DNA of 64,000 nucleotides from Cryoendolithus antarcticus (taxonomy: Eukaryota; Ascomycota; Dothideomycetes; Cladosporiales; Cladosporiaceae). The first letter of the stretch is position 1, and every line of letters begins with the position of its first letter. Under the pieces are notes generated by a model that was not told the origin of the DNA, made no database searches, and saw only the letters and a program-made list of their open reading frames with translations. A program made the translations under genes and the position numbers. Positions 1 to 10,668 of the stretch are shown here, one piece after another. Where the stretch lies: NCBI GenBank assembly GCA_002077065.1, contig NAJO01000003.1, forward strand, positions 1,054,001-1,118,000. The letters are read 5' to 3'.

Positions 1-1
1 G

Positions 2-750
2 GTGAGGGAGCTGGGCGTGGAGAGGTTCAGGGAGCAGTTGTTTATTACTGAGAAGGAGGAAATTACTAAGGAGGGGTGGGAAAGGCATGTGGCTCACTCT
101 GAGCTAGCTGCGCCGCTGACGGTCGAGGAGACTGATCAGGCTGGGCTGAGGGATGTTGAGGCGAGGGAGACGGGCGGGACGGGGTCGAGGAAGGGGCATA
201 CTAAGGTTGATGCGTTGAAGAAGGAAGATGGGCTAGCGGAGGGACTGAGAGAATTGATGAGGGAGGGGAGTGGAGGTTTGTTGGTGCAGTTGGTAAGTGC
301 TGATGATCGTGTGACAGGCCGTACAGGGCGCAAGTGCTGATTGCTTCGCAGAAATTCGACCTCCCCGACGAAACCCTCCGCATCGCCTCCAGTACCCCCT
401 CAGTCTCGGCCTCCTCCCTAGCAACCACACTCTCCCAAAACGACCCACGACTAAGCTTCTACTCCTTCCCCTCCACCTCGCCCGAACCACAGATCCTCTA
501 CATCTACACATGTCCCACAGCATCAAAAGTCAAGGAGCGCATGATGTACTCGACAAGCAAGACGTTCACGAGGTTGATCGCACAGGAGTCAGCTGGCGTG
601 GTGGTAGCGAAGAGTATGGAAGCTAGCGATCCGAGCGATATAGATGTTGCTGAGCTGGAGAAGGAGTTTGGCGCGAAAGCATCAGGCGAGGAGCAGACGG
701 CGAGTACGAGTCGAGGGTTTGCAAGGCCCAAGAGGGCGGGCAAACGGTAG
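2..750 (+). CDS. twf1: Twinfilin, 3' part (5' end outside window)
   Basis: This is the C-terminal half of an actin-monomer-binding, ADF-homology protein of the cortical actin cytoskeleton. The first exon enters from the left edge in frame 2 and runs to 292. An intron with GTAAGT donor and CAG acceptor lies at 293-351 (59 nt, phase 0), and the last exon is 352-750, ending in TAG. Family-like landmarks are RELGVERFREQLF near the start, the AAPLT block that precedes the second ADF domain, the LLVQL/KFDL join across the intron, and TCPTASKVKERMMYS, the actin-binding long-helix motif of the second ADF domain. The tail is basic (FARPKRAGKR), as in other twinfilins. The start codon and first ADF domain are outside the window. 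The gene ends 134 bp from the convergent carrier gene. Identification is from recognised family sequence; the single intron is well supported by reading-frame continuity. Confidence 0.85.
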
Positions 751-884
751 ACGATCACACAACTGGCTTAGAAGCCTCATGAACCGAAGGATCAGGGTCT
801 GTGCGGTACAATCTTTCACTGCTTGTTCGCTGATATGTACATGTCCCACCAATCGCCAGTGCAAGCCAATAGATGTCCCCGCCA

Positions 885-1856
885 TCACTCCTCATACCTA
901 TCCCCCGGCAACATCTCCCGTCCCCTCTCCAATTTCTCCTTCAAATACTCATAAACCGTAAACGTCACCGCTTGCCCCGGGGCAACTCTCATGACCCTGG
1001 GTGTGATCCCCATCCAAAACGCCCTCGGCCCCTCTTGCTTCCACATCTGGCTTGCAATCGCTGTGATCCGCCCCATCGCCGTCTGTCCTGGCTCACCAGG
1101 CGTCCGCTGTAAGCGGGTCTTGATCGTGTCTATAGGCGCGTTGCTGAAGGGCCCGACGGCACCGGAGACGAGGCCGATGAGGGACGTCTGCCAACCGGGA
1201 AGAGCTTGCGAGGGGTCTGGGGAGCGTTTTTGCAGAAAGTCTTTCAACTCTGTGTAGGCTGTGAAGTTCGCAGCTTGGTTCGTGCCCTGTCGAAGAGCTG
1301 TGAGTGATACGCCGCGGTAGAGGGCGCTGAAGCCTTCCTCTTTCACGACTGTGTAGGCGGCGTGCGCGGCATTGCGGTACTTCGGTATGTCTAGCGGATC
1401 GCTCATGCTGTGGTGTTGGGCTTGAAGCCGAATCTTGACGACTTCCATTGGACATACCACTGCCACGGCTTCTGTCACGCCTGCCGCGAGCCCGGCCATG
1501 AAATTCGCGCTGCCTGTTACTTGGCCGTCGGACTTGGAGAGAAGTTGCTTGTACTGTTCGTAGCTGGTGAAGCGGATGGCCATCTTGGGTATGATGCCTG
1601 TCATCACTGCGCCGAGGCCTTTGTAGAGGCCGAGAGGCGTTTCTTTGCGGGCGATCTCCATGCCGGTCTGTACGAAGCCTCTCCGCTTGGCTCCCGGTGC
1701 TCTTGCGCGTCTTGAGAGCTGCATGCGGACTTTGATCGTGTCTAGAGGATGACAGGCGAGGGCTTCCATCATGCCTGCGCCGCCGCCGGCTATGAGGTTG
1801 GTGGCTACTGAGGCAGGCTTCTTGCCTCCTGGCCCGGAGGTGGACTTGGCTGACAT
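885..1856 (-). CDS. sfc1: Mitochondrial succinate/fumarate carrier (Sfc1/Acr1 type)
   Basis: This is an inner-membrane carrier of the SLC25 family, 323 aa, single exon. Three tandem repeats carry the carrier signature: CHPLDTIKVRMQ, CPMEVVKIRLQ and NAPIDTIKTRLQ. The first repeat with GMMEALACHPLDT, the segment LGLYKGLGAVMTGIIPKMAIRFTS split over two helices, and RQGTNQAANFTAYTE are typical of the yeast Sfc1 (Acr1) and Aspergillus AcuL group. That group exchanges cytosolic succinate for mitochondrial fumarate during growth on acetate or ethanol. The open frame extends upstream only through a GTG at 1886. The first ATG in frame, followed by SAKSTSGPGG, is at 1856 and is taken as the start. It is convergent with twinfilin. 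Substrate assignment is by family resemblance, not shown by the sequence itself. Confidence 0.9.
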   Translation of the reverse strand: MSAKSTSGPGGKKPASVATNLIAGGGAGMMEALACHPLDTIKVRMQLSRRARAPGAKRRGFVQTGMEIARKETPLGLYKGLGAVMTGIIPKMAIRFTSYEQYKQLLSKSDGQVTGSANFMAGLAAGVTEAVAVVCPMEVVKIRLQAQHHSMSDPLDIPKYRNAAHAAYTVVKEEGFSALYRGVSLTALRQGTNQAANFTAYTELKDFLQKRSPDPSQALPGWQTSLIGLVSGAVGPFSNAPIDTIKTRLQRTPGEPGQTAMGRITAIASQMWKQEGPRAFWMGITPRVMRVAPGQAVTFTVYEYLKEKLERGREMLPGDRYEE

Positions 1857-2627
1857 GCTGGCGAGTGTCTCCTCATGCGGCAACACCTTTAAATATATTG
1901 TCGTAGATGTGATTCCTGTCGCTGTAGGAGCACACTAGCCGTTCGCAATGCAGGTCGTCCGACAAGGACAATAAGGATCGCAAAGTGTGGAGAGTGGCGC
2001 AGCACACCAAATACTATGCAAGACAACCAGAGAGATCTAAGAGAATACGAGGAGTCACCTCGCGGAAATTCAGACCTCTTATTACGTAGCTCTCAGAAGC
2101 CAAGGTCCCTCAAGTCGCGTCGCTCACAGCGTGTTCTAGGTCGAGCGGAGGTTGTACCTCGGGACATCGCGGGCGACATTTCTCGGCTCCGGCAACGTGA
2201 TTGAGCAGTTCTTGTAGAGTTGTGGTGCTCTGCTCGATGTGTACAGTCCATCATGTCAATGCCCTTACTACATTTCGCAATGCTGCTAGCCAGTATGCAC
2301 CCATTGCGAATAGCTCTGATGTTCATCGTCTGGCTTTTGGACTTGCATGTGAGATCATGGGGAAAGCTTGTGATTTCGCGGGGCAACGCCGAGGCTTGCG
2401 AAAGCCGGAGGAGATCCGGTCTGATGCCGACGCTCTGAAGATGCAAGCCGAGATTCCCCGAATTATGCCTCAGGCGAGACTGTCTGCCGATATAACTGTG
2501 ATATTATCGGGCGCTCAAGAGGTCCATTCTTGGCTTGCTAGACTGGCACGCGACAGTGCAGTGTCCACATCTTGCGCGGACAGCCTGTGCCATGGCGCAC
2601 TGAAGGAAGGCTACGCTTCGTCCGACT
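1857..2627. other. Intergenic, no gene recognised
   Basis: This 771-bp stretch lies between the carrier start and the DHFR stop, so it should hold the carrier promoter and 5' leader plus the DHFR 3' region. Short open frames on both strands have no recognisable protein character. No repeat or RNA gene was seen. Confidence 0.5.
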
Positions 2628-3329
2628 TCAGGATCGTTCATAGAGGCGGAACTCGTAGCCAATGTCCTTACCGTCATGCGTTTCGATCATCTGGGCATCG
2701 TTGACGTCCTCGCCAACAAAAGTCGACAGCTGCTTGTTATATCTTCGATGCCACCGTTCGGTGCTCGAGTCTTCCTCTAGATCGATAGGAAAGAATGTAT
2801 CGCAGTCGTGCTCGGTGCCGATGCGAGTGAGCAACACATTCTTAGTCTGCTCCAGATCCAGTGCAGCCTTGTAGATGCTGGAGCCACCAATGACAAAAGC
2901 CCTGCCAATCGGTAAAGCATCACCAGCACTTACAGCAGCGTCCAGGGCCTCCAGTCCGGATGCAATGCTACCAGCAACGATAACCTCGTCCGGCACAGCA
3001 CCCAACTTCCTTCGGTCCTGAGAGCTGATGACAATATTCGTCCGGTCCTTGAGGGGGCGGAATTTGGGTGGAATGCTCTCCCAGGTTTTGCGACCCATGA
3101 TGACCACATTGCGTCGTGTGCCTTCTAGTATGGCAGATTTGAGAGCATCAGACTGCACTGATCCGGTATTCGTGGGCATGGGCACGCGCTTGGTTACTCG
3201 TGCGAAGTAGGCCATTTCCTTCTTGAGCATCGGCCATGGAAGGCCACCGTTCTTGCCGATGCCGTTCTTCGCTGTGGCTGCGACGATGAGCGTCAATGGG
3301 ACCTGTGCAGCAGACATATCGTCCGACAT
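2628..3329 (-). CDS. dfr1: Dihydrofolate reductase
   Basis: NADPH-dependent reduction of dihydrofolate to tetrahydrofolate, needed for thymidylate and purine synthesis. The protein is 233 aa in one exon, close to the usual fungal size. Diagnostic blocks in order are IVAATAKNGIGKNGGLPWP (N-terminal strand, nucleotide and folate loop, about residues 14-32), the acidic substrate residue region KKEMAYFARVT (36-46), VVIMGRKTWESIP (about 74-86), NIVIS (97-101), the glycine loop FVIGGSSIYKAAL (about 144-156), and a C-terminal YEFRLYERS strand. The ATG at 3329 is the first in frame and gives a short MSDDMSAAQ leader before the fold. It is divergent from the propeller gene, with only about 260 bp between the two start codons, so a shared promoter is likely. 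Confidence 0.95.
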   Translation of the reverse strand: MSDDMSAAQVPLTLIVAATAKNGIGKNGGLPWPMLKKEMAYFARVTKRVPMPTNTGSVQSDALKSAILEGTRRNVVIMGRKTWESIPPKFRPLKDRTNIVISSQDRRKLGAVPDEVIVAGSIASGLEALDAAVSAGDALPIGRAFVIGGSSIYKAALDLEQTKNVLLTRIGTEHDCDTFFPIDLEEDSSTERWHRRYNKQLSTFVGEDVNDAQMIETHDGKDIGYEFRLYERS

Positions 3330-3591
3330 CGTTATTGATAAGGCTATGTTAGTTAGTGAAGAGATTCTTGTTCACGAGATGAACGCGATGTCACATGAAC
3401 GAGTCTTGGCAGGATCGACTCCACTTCATTCGCTATCGCCGAACAGTATCCCAATATGCTGACTGCCGTCCAGTGTCCGAGCAACTTCGAGAGCGTCTTG
3501 AAATGGCAGCATAGAAGCCACTCGGGTCTCCTTTCGTCATACGCGATACCGCTACGTCTCTGGTAAGGTGCACAGCCTGCATGCAACGACC

Positions 3592-4752
3592 ATGGATTTC
3601 CTAGTAGGTACATTCAACACCCCACAGCTATTCACACTCCGCTTCTGTCCTTCCTCAAGAGATGAGCCAGCATCTTTACGAATCTCCCATGTCTCGTCCG
3701 CTATTGGCAAGCACTCCTGGCTGTCTTTGTCCCGAGCTTGCGGCGATAGCACGAGGACGCTTTACGCCACTGCATGGACGGAGCCCCCAGCTCTAGCTGC
3801 ATACGCGGTCGACACTGCAAACAACATTCGGTTTCTCAACTCGCAGGTCATCCAAGCAAGATCTGGCTACGTCTGTGCTTCCAACACGCATCTCTACTCT
3901 ACCGGCGGATCAACAGGGGAAGTCTTTGCCTTGAAAGAAGACGGCAGCATCGGCGACCTAGTCCAGGAGCTGTCCTTTGCTAGCGCTGATGCCGCCAGAC
4001 CATCGTCAAATCTCCACGGTGACTTCGGAGGCTTACGCTCTGGCGCTCACAGCGTTGATCTCAGCCCTGATGGTAGGAGCTTGTACGTGGCAGACATTGG
4101 ACGGAATTGCATCTGGACGTATTCCATTGATACCACATCATCGAGCGGTAGTGACAGCCCTCACTTGACACTTGGAAGCAAGCATATCTCTCCACGCCAC
4201 AACGATGGACCTCGACATACTACTCCACATCCCAGTGGCAAAATCCTGTACAGTCTACAGGAGCACAGCAGCATGGTCGATCTCTTCACTGTCGCTGATG
4301 ACGGTGTAGCCCTTACGCATCTCTCAGGCGTCCAGATCATCCCTGAGGACGAAGATCCGAAGGACTACTGGGCGGACGAGGTACGCGTGAGTACTACTGT
4401 CCCCGGCTCGCAAGATACACCAAAGTATATGTACGCGTCGACCCGTGGCCTGAAGGCCGAGACGAAGGGCTATGTGGCTGTCTTCGCCTTGCGATCAGAT
4501 GGTACACTCGCCGATGAGAGGACTCTGTACATCTGGCAGACGCCGACTTCAGGTGGGATCGCTAATGCCATCGAGCCCGCACCGCGGAGTGAAGGGGATG
4601 GGCCTGAGTACTTAGCTCTGACGGATAGTGAGGAAGGACTAGTGATGGTGCTAAGCTTTGATGGTGAAGTGTTTAAGGAGGTAGCACGTGTAGCATTGGG
4701 AGAGACCGATGACGGTCAGATCATACAAGCTGCCACAGCCGTCTGGCTATGA
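3592..4752 (+). CDS. Carboxy-cis,cis-muconate cyclase (lactonase-type beta-propeller)
   Basis: The protein is 386 aa, single exon. It belongs to the seven-bladed propeller lactonase family that includes the fungal 3-carboxy-cis,cis-muconate lactonizing enzyme of the protocatechuate branch of the beta-ketoadipate pathway. N-terminal LVGTFNTPQLFTLRF and SWLSLSRACG...LYATAWTEPPALAAY are typical. Candidate catalytic residues by comparison with the Neurospora enzyme (His148, Arg196, Glu212, Arg274) are His153 in GAHSVDLSPDG, Arg208 in DGPRHTTPHP, Glu224 in SLQEHSS (the same 16-residue gap) and Arg265 in DEVRVST. The frame opens at a GTG at 3568; the first in-frame ATG is at 3592. A short overlapping upstream ATG frame (3581-3604) could reduce initiation. 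The 3' end is 21 bp from the convergent ankyrin gene. The role in aromatic catabolism is inferred from family. Confidence 0.8.
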   Translation: MDFLVGTFNTPQLFTLRFCPSSRDEPASLRISHVSSAIGKHSWLSLSRACGDSTRTLYATAWTEPPALAAYAVDTANNIRFLNSQVIQARSGYVCASNTHLYSTGGSTGEVFALKEDGSIGDLVQELSFASADAARPSSNLHGDFGGLRSGAHSVDLSPDGRSLYVADIGRNCIWTYSIDTTSSSGSDSPHLTLGSKHISPRHNDGPRHTTPHPSGKILYSLQEHSSMVDLFTVADDGVALTHLSGVQIIPEDEDPKDYWADEVRVSTTVPGSQDTPKYMYASTRGLKAETKGYVAVFALRSDGTLADERTLYIWQTPTSGGIANAIEPAPRSEGDGPEYLALTDSEEGLVMVLSFDGEVFKEVARVALGETDDGQIIQAATAVWL

Positions 4753-4773
4753 CTTAGCAGATAGGTACAACGA

Positions 4774-7700
4774 TCAAAACTCGAACTCTCGTTTAGCCAA
4801 CGCAGACCAATAACCCACCTCGTCACTGGGATCCGCCTTCTCCTCATCGTCTTCATTACCATCCGCCTCCTTCTGCACGCGTACCTCAGCATCCTGTCTA
4901 TCAGCCAATCTCTTCGCCACTTCATTCGCCTCGTTGAGCGACACAAGTCTGCGTTTGCCTTCGCATCGCTCGTCGAGTGTTTTCTTAGTATTGCGGACGA
5001 GATCCCACACGCCTCCATCGTCCTTATCGCCCCGCCTTCGTTCTTGTACGGCTGGCGTGAACCAGTCTGGCGCTATAGCAGTGATGGACTGGTAGTGTTG
5101 ACTGCCAACGTATGGGTGATAGCCAGTTTGGCGGTAGTGCAGCTGTGGTGGGCCTTCGCAATTGGAAGCCAGCTCAGCGTCTTGAGCCATTTCGTACGGC
5201 GTTCGACCGGTGGCATTCTCACGACACACCAGACCAGGCTGCATCGTGATGACAGTCCTGGCGAAGTCTGTCATTTCCTTGCGCACCATATGGTGGAGTG
5301 GCGTGTCTCCAGAACCGTTGATCTGGTCCAGATCAGCACCCTTGCTGTATTCTAGCAACATCTCGAGTATATTCAAGTCCCATGCCCTGGTGCTGTAGTT
5401 CTGGAGCCAGAGCGCTAGAGGTGTTAGAGAGCCAGGATGAACGGAGCAGCGCTCGTCGAACATGCTTGGCAGAAGACGAGGATCGATGAGGTCGAGCATC
5501 TTGCGGACCTTCGGCAGATGCTCCTCCTTTTCCAGATCCATGCCGTGTACAATGCGATGCACAAGGTTGCGCCCGAGCTTGTCCCGACTTGTTTGATCTG
5601 CACGAGCTTGGAGCAGAATCTTTGCCGCCCCGTAACGAGTCAATCCGAAGGCCAGCAGCAGTGGTGTGGATCCGTCAATTGACTTGCTGTCAACAGCGTC
5701 TGGCATGACCTCGATGAGGTACTTCAGGACCTCTAGTGAGTCTTTCGTGGGCTTCCCGAGGATACAGCAATGTATTGCGAGGTGATTTCTTGCGTCCTTG
5801 AACTTCTTCACTGCGCCCTCGAAGCCTCCCTTTGCCTCTGAAAGTCTCTGCAAGCGCTTATCCGTGGCGCCATGGGCCTTTGCAAATTCTTTGTAGCATC
5901 GTAGCGGGGCGTCGCTCAGGAACCACTTCACGCTTTCTAAGGCTTGGGCGTTCGCGGCCACGAGCAGAGGCGGCTTCTCGTTTTCTGCAAGTGCGTAGTC
6001 GGTGGTCTCACGACCTCGCGCAGCCCAGTCCTTGCGCTTTCGACCCGCGACGGAAAGCCCCTGGTAGTACTTTGGCTTCTCCGGCAGCTCGACACCACTC
6101 CTTTTTGCGAACCTGTTCAAAGGAAGTCCAGCAGCACATCGCTTTGCAAGCTCTGCGATGATCGGCGGATTGTTGGCTTCGATAGCGTACGTGAACAGAG
6201 TGCCAGACACAGCGTAAACGCTGGTTTGAGCGTCCTCACTTTTCGCTTCGGTGGCCTTGCCATGCTTTGTAAAATGCTCGCCAAGGTCTAGGAGGAAGGA
6301 CAGAAGCTCCAGATCATTGCTGTAGACTGCGAATTCGAGCAGATTGAAGGGTACTCGAAGCTGCGAGCGACGAACCTGAGCGGCTTCGGCGTACTTCATG
6401 TACTTGAGAGAGCCAGTTGCTGTCCGCTTGCCGATCGTTCGCGATGCATTAGCCTTGCTCTTAAATACTTCATCCGCAGGGAAGCGCCCATTCAAGACAT
6501 TCAGCGGCTTGGTGTGACTCTTGACCTGCATGGAGATCTCGCCAACATTTTCGATAGTGAAGGTATCGTCAACAACGTCAGAAGCCAGAGCAAGCTCGTG
6601 TCCATCAGATGTATCATCATCACTCGCGTCCTCGTCACTCTCATCATCGTCATCGCCGCCGTTCAAGCGATAACGACGCTGCTGATCTGAGCCTGGCAGC
6701 ACATACTGTGCCTCTGCGATTTCCATGATGAGCTTAGCGAGGTCGAGATCACCATGCATGACCGCGATAGCGAATGGAGAGAGCTGCAAAGTATCTGTTA
6801 CAGCAATTTTGAGCGGTGCTTGCTGTTCCCCTTTGTCATTAGTCCAGGGCACCAGGCAGAGCTGCTTGAGCTTTGCCACATCAGACGCCCAGGTCGCTTC
6901 GTAGAGCTGCAGATACTTTTTGACGAGCTCTTCGTGCATCTCCTGGAGGTTGAACCAAAACCTCATCTTGAAGGGTTCCGGTTTTGGAGCCTGCCACGAG
7001 CCAAAGGCATTGTTCTGTTGGTCTGTAGGCTGGTCGATCTCGGGATGCAGCTCGTAGAATGTCTTGCCACCTTTAGCATTCAACACACCTTGGAGCTTCT
7101 TGAAACCATCAAGCATGTCAAACACAGCGGCTTGCTTTTCCTCGTATCCAGTCTTATCGTTCTCAGCTTTCAAATGCTCGACATGCTGCGTCCATTCGCG
7201 TCGGTAGGTTTCCTTGGCCGCTGCTAGCTGATGCTTGGCGGTCCAAAGTCCGTAAGTACCTTCTTTTAGGCCAGCCAGATATGTCTCAGAGGAGGAGAGA
7301 GCTTTGGGTGGATCACGTCGGAGCTCAACTGGCTTCCAGTCTCGAAGTGCTTGGATCTTACCTTGAACCAGATCGAGCATGGTCTGACCGCGCTGATACC
7401 GGCGAACGTAGTCATGTTGCAGGACTTCGTGTCCAGTGCTAGTAAGTATATTTGCGTCCACCCCGTGGCGTTCGAGTAGCTCAATCGCGAGCGCTGGCAG
7501 CTCGCAATCGATCGCAAGCTGTAGTGGCTGCTTCACGTTGCGCTCGTATTGTCGTTTGTTGTTGGCCGAGTCATCATAGCCGGAATGCAGGTTCGTTGCC
7601 TTTGGAGGTAGCGCTTTGAGAAACACGTCAACGGATATTTCAGGCTTCGCACCAAGTCCCAGTAGATGTAAAGCTGACGCGGCATCGCCGTTCGTGATCG

Positions 7701-10668
7701 CTGTCATCAGAGAAGTGGAAACCTGAAAGTTCCAGGTACCACCAGTCACCGCAACGTGATTGATTGCGCGGGAGACGCCAGTCTTATCGGCATCGATATA
7801 GGACTCAAAGAGCTCTGGCTTGCTACCGATAGCATATTGAAGAGCAGTTGCGCGGCCAATGTCGGCCTGGGCTGAGGATGCACCCAACTCGAACAGAGTA
7901 CGTGACATCTTTTTCGCCTGTTCGAGCGGCAGTCGCGAGGCTAGGACCAGCGTCAGGATGGCTGCACGAGCGGACTTGTCGTTGTCGTTGAAGAGTTTAA
8001 CGGGCAGTAGAACATCGGCACCAAACTTCTGGACGAGGCACCTTACGACTTCGACATGACCACATAGAATGGCCAAATGTAGCGGAGAATAGGCCGTGTC
8101 CCAAGAACACACGTTGACGTCGTAGCTGCAAGGTCATCAGCAAAAGCTTCACAATATAGCTGTGGAAACAGACACCCGAATCCCAGAGGAGCCTGAGGGT
8201 CTCTCAACGGCATGCTTGCACATGCTTCTGCGTCTATCGATTTGTCCAGAGCATCGGGGAATCCTGGTAATTGCCGCGTGACAACCGTCTCGCATGCCAG
8301 CATCGAGTGCAGCGAGCAATGCCTTTAACAGGGACTGACTACAACTGCCTCTTGCAACGCCGCGGAGCCAGCACAGACAGCTCTCCCGATTTGCAGCATC
8401 AAGGAAAGGGGGGACTTACACATCAGGCTCATCCTCATCGTCATCCGCAACGGTATTGAGACCTTCGGACGTGGGTGTCTTGATGTTGACCATTGAGTGC
8501 TCGGTTGTGGCGTCGCCCATATCAACATCGTCTACTTCATTTGTTTCGATCATGTCGATATCTGAGTCTGACCCTTCGATAGTCGCACTCTCAACTTGCT
8601 GCGAAAGATTCAGCATACTCACACCTACAGTCTTGCCTTCCATCTTTGCCTTTTGATATGCCTGGCGGCGTATGTCGACTTTGGCTTCTTCCTCTTCTTC
8701 ATTCGCTTCGCTCTTGCGGAGAAGAGCAGACACGATCTCGGTACTGCCGCGAATGGCTGCGAGGTGCAGGGCAGTCTTGCCATCAAATACCCGTGCCATA
8801 AGGCGTGCACCATGGTCAATCAAGCACTGGACGACCTCCAGACTCGATTGCACAACAGCCAGATGCAGCGGAGTTCGACCAGTATAGTCTCGAGTGTTCG
8901 GATCATTACCTTCGTGCTCCAGCCAAGCAAGGACGTACTCCAAGTCGCAGTCGACAATCGCTTGCATCAGAGCCTGCGTGTTACCAACATAGGCCTGGTC
9001 AGTGTAGTCGTCCGAAGAGATTGGGTGGAAAGATCCGATCGTCTGCCTGCCAGGATCATCCGTGATGAAGGTGATATCTCCGGAGACGTAGATTTTGCGT
9101 TCTTCCGCTGTCACTTCTTCTTCCTCCATCGTGCTCGGCACAGGGCAGAAGCCACAGCAATCTTTCATTACTTCTTCGAAATTGCCGAAAAAAGCAGGGT
9201 GCCTGTGAAGATTGACCTCTCGATTTTGAGGTTTGTTCCACTCCGAATTCAATAGCAAGTCTTTGGTATAGAGGAGCTTCTCGATTTTGCGTGCATGGAA
9301 CTCAGGACCATACGGCACTGTGAAGGTATGGTAGTTCGAGACATCCTCAGCTTCGACCCACTCAGCGACTTCGTTCTCCCAGCCATTTTTGATGTTACCT
9401 CGAATCTGCTTCTGCTTCTGACGCATGCGATTTGCACGTGGGCGGCCCCTCTCCCTGAGACATAATTAGCTTTCCTGTATGTACAGAGCAGCGGAGAGCC
9501 CCATACTCTCTGCGCTGGTCAATGTAGGCATCTCGTTCGTCGCTCTTTGGCAGCTTCTCGATGATTAGCAATCTAGCTAGACCCTCAGTCCGACCAAAAC
9601 TACGCTCGAAGATTGTCGGATCAATGCGAGACCTGTCCAGCTCAGGCCAGTGCACTTCAAAACCTCTTTGTCTGTATTTCGACAAGCGATTCTCGTACGA
9701 TGGAGATCGACGCGTCAGGTCGATCGTATTGATCTGCGTCATGTATGCTGCGAGCGCACGCGGCCTGCATATCGTCAGCCATCGAAGATACGCGTAACAT
9801 ATAGTGATGCTCACGAAGCGTAGACTTGTCTGCCATCAAATGCAGCACAGCTGGAGTCAACATCGAAGCCGAGTAGAATCTCACTCAAGCTTGAGTAACG
9901 ACGCAGCACGATCTGCACATGACGAGTCTAGCGCATTGTCAGTCCCCTTTATCACTTCCACATCATCACTGTGCACAGACTCGCAAGGGCCAAACTCACT
10001 GGATACTGGCTCGCAATCGTGATCGCATGCTTGGTTCGAATCGTTGTCGTCTCAACAAGCAGAGCGTCCTTTATCTTCTTTTCTAATTGCATGATCTTCT
10101 CGATTGCCTGCTCCTCGGTCAATCCATAGAGGAAGAGGTCGACATCGGAAGCCGGCGCTAGGATATCATGGTAGTAGTGACGCAGTGCCTTCTTCGACAC
10201 AGCATGCTCCTTGGGCACCGGAAGAAGAGCGGTGACGGCTGCAGAGCCCGAAACACAGACATTGCTCCAGTCCAGATCGGCCAGAGAGGACTCGCTGAAC
10301 AGGGCGAAATTCGTCTTGAAGTCCTGCAGAGTCTGCACAACCGCAGGAGAGCCGTGCTTCTTACGTTCATCGGCCTTCAGTGGCATGATGAACGACTCCC
10401 GCTGCTTGTCAGTCTCGATCTTGAGGTCACGGGCACGGATCTTGAGGGTCTGTTCGTTGCCATTGAAAATTGGCACGATGATAGACTTGCTCGCTGCTGG
10501 GTGATCGGTCTGCTGCGCGAAGATCTTGCGCATCTCGGCATCGTAGGCTTTGTATGGGGAAAGCAGGTCGTTCATCGGTGTGTTCTGGTGGGCAGCAATG
10601 TACTCGAGGAAGTCCCCATGTGCAGCCGGGAGGTCCGGGAGCATGATCGCTTCGCCTTGGGTCGCCAT
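4774..10668 (-). CDS. Large ankyrin-repeat protein with nucleotidyltransferase-like N-terminus
   Basis: This is a five-exon gene of 1808 aa. Exons are 10000-10668, 9815-9927, 9507-9764, 8420-9454 and 4774-8125. Introns are 9928-9999, 9765-9814, 9455-9506 and an unusually long 8126-8419 (294 nt). Coding length is 5427 nt, divisible by three, and family-like continuity crosses every join, for example QYP/TRHVQIVL, QVYAS/PRALAAY and DEPDV/YDVNVCSWDT. The N-terminal ~300 residues include GSAAVTALLP (141-150) and ASDVDLFLYG (173-182), then GFDVD in exon 2. The central part has ankyrin repeats such as TGRTPLHLAVVQSSLEVVQCL and DGKTALHLAAIRGSTEIVSAL, with more repeats in exon 5. Long acidic low-complexity stretches separate the blocks. 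It resembles a protein family conserved across filamentous ascomycetes, for which I know no established function. Exon structure is well supported; molecular role is unknown. Confidence 0.85.

Noticed and set aside
2201..2704. 167-codon plus-strand frame overlapping the DHFR end
   Set aside because: Overlaps the antisense of DHFR and has no recognisable sequence.
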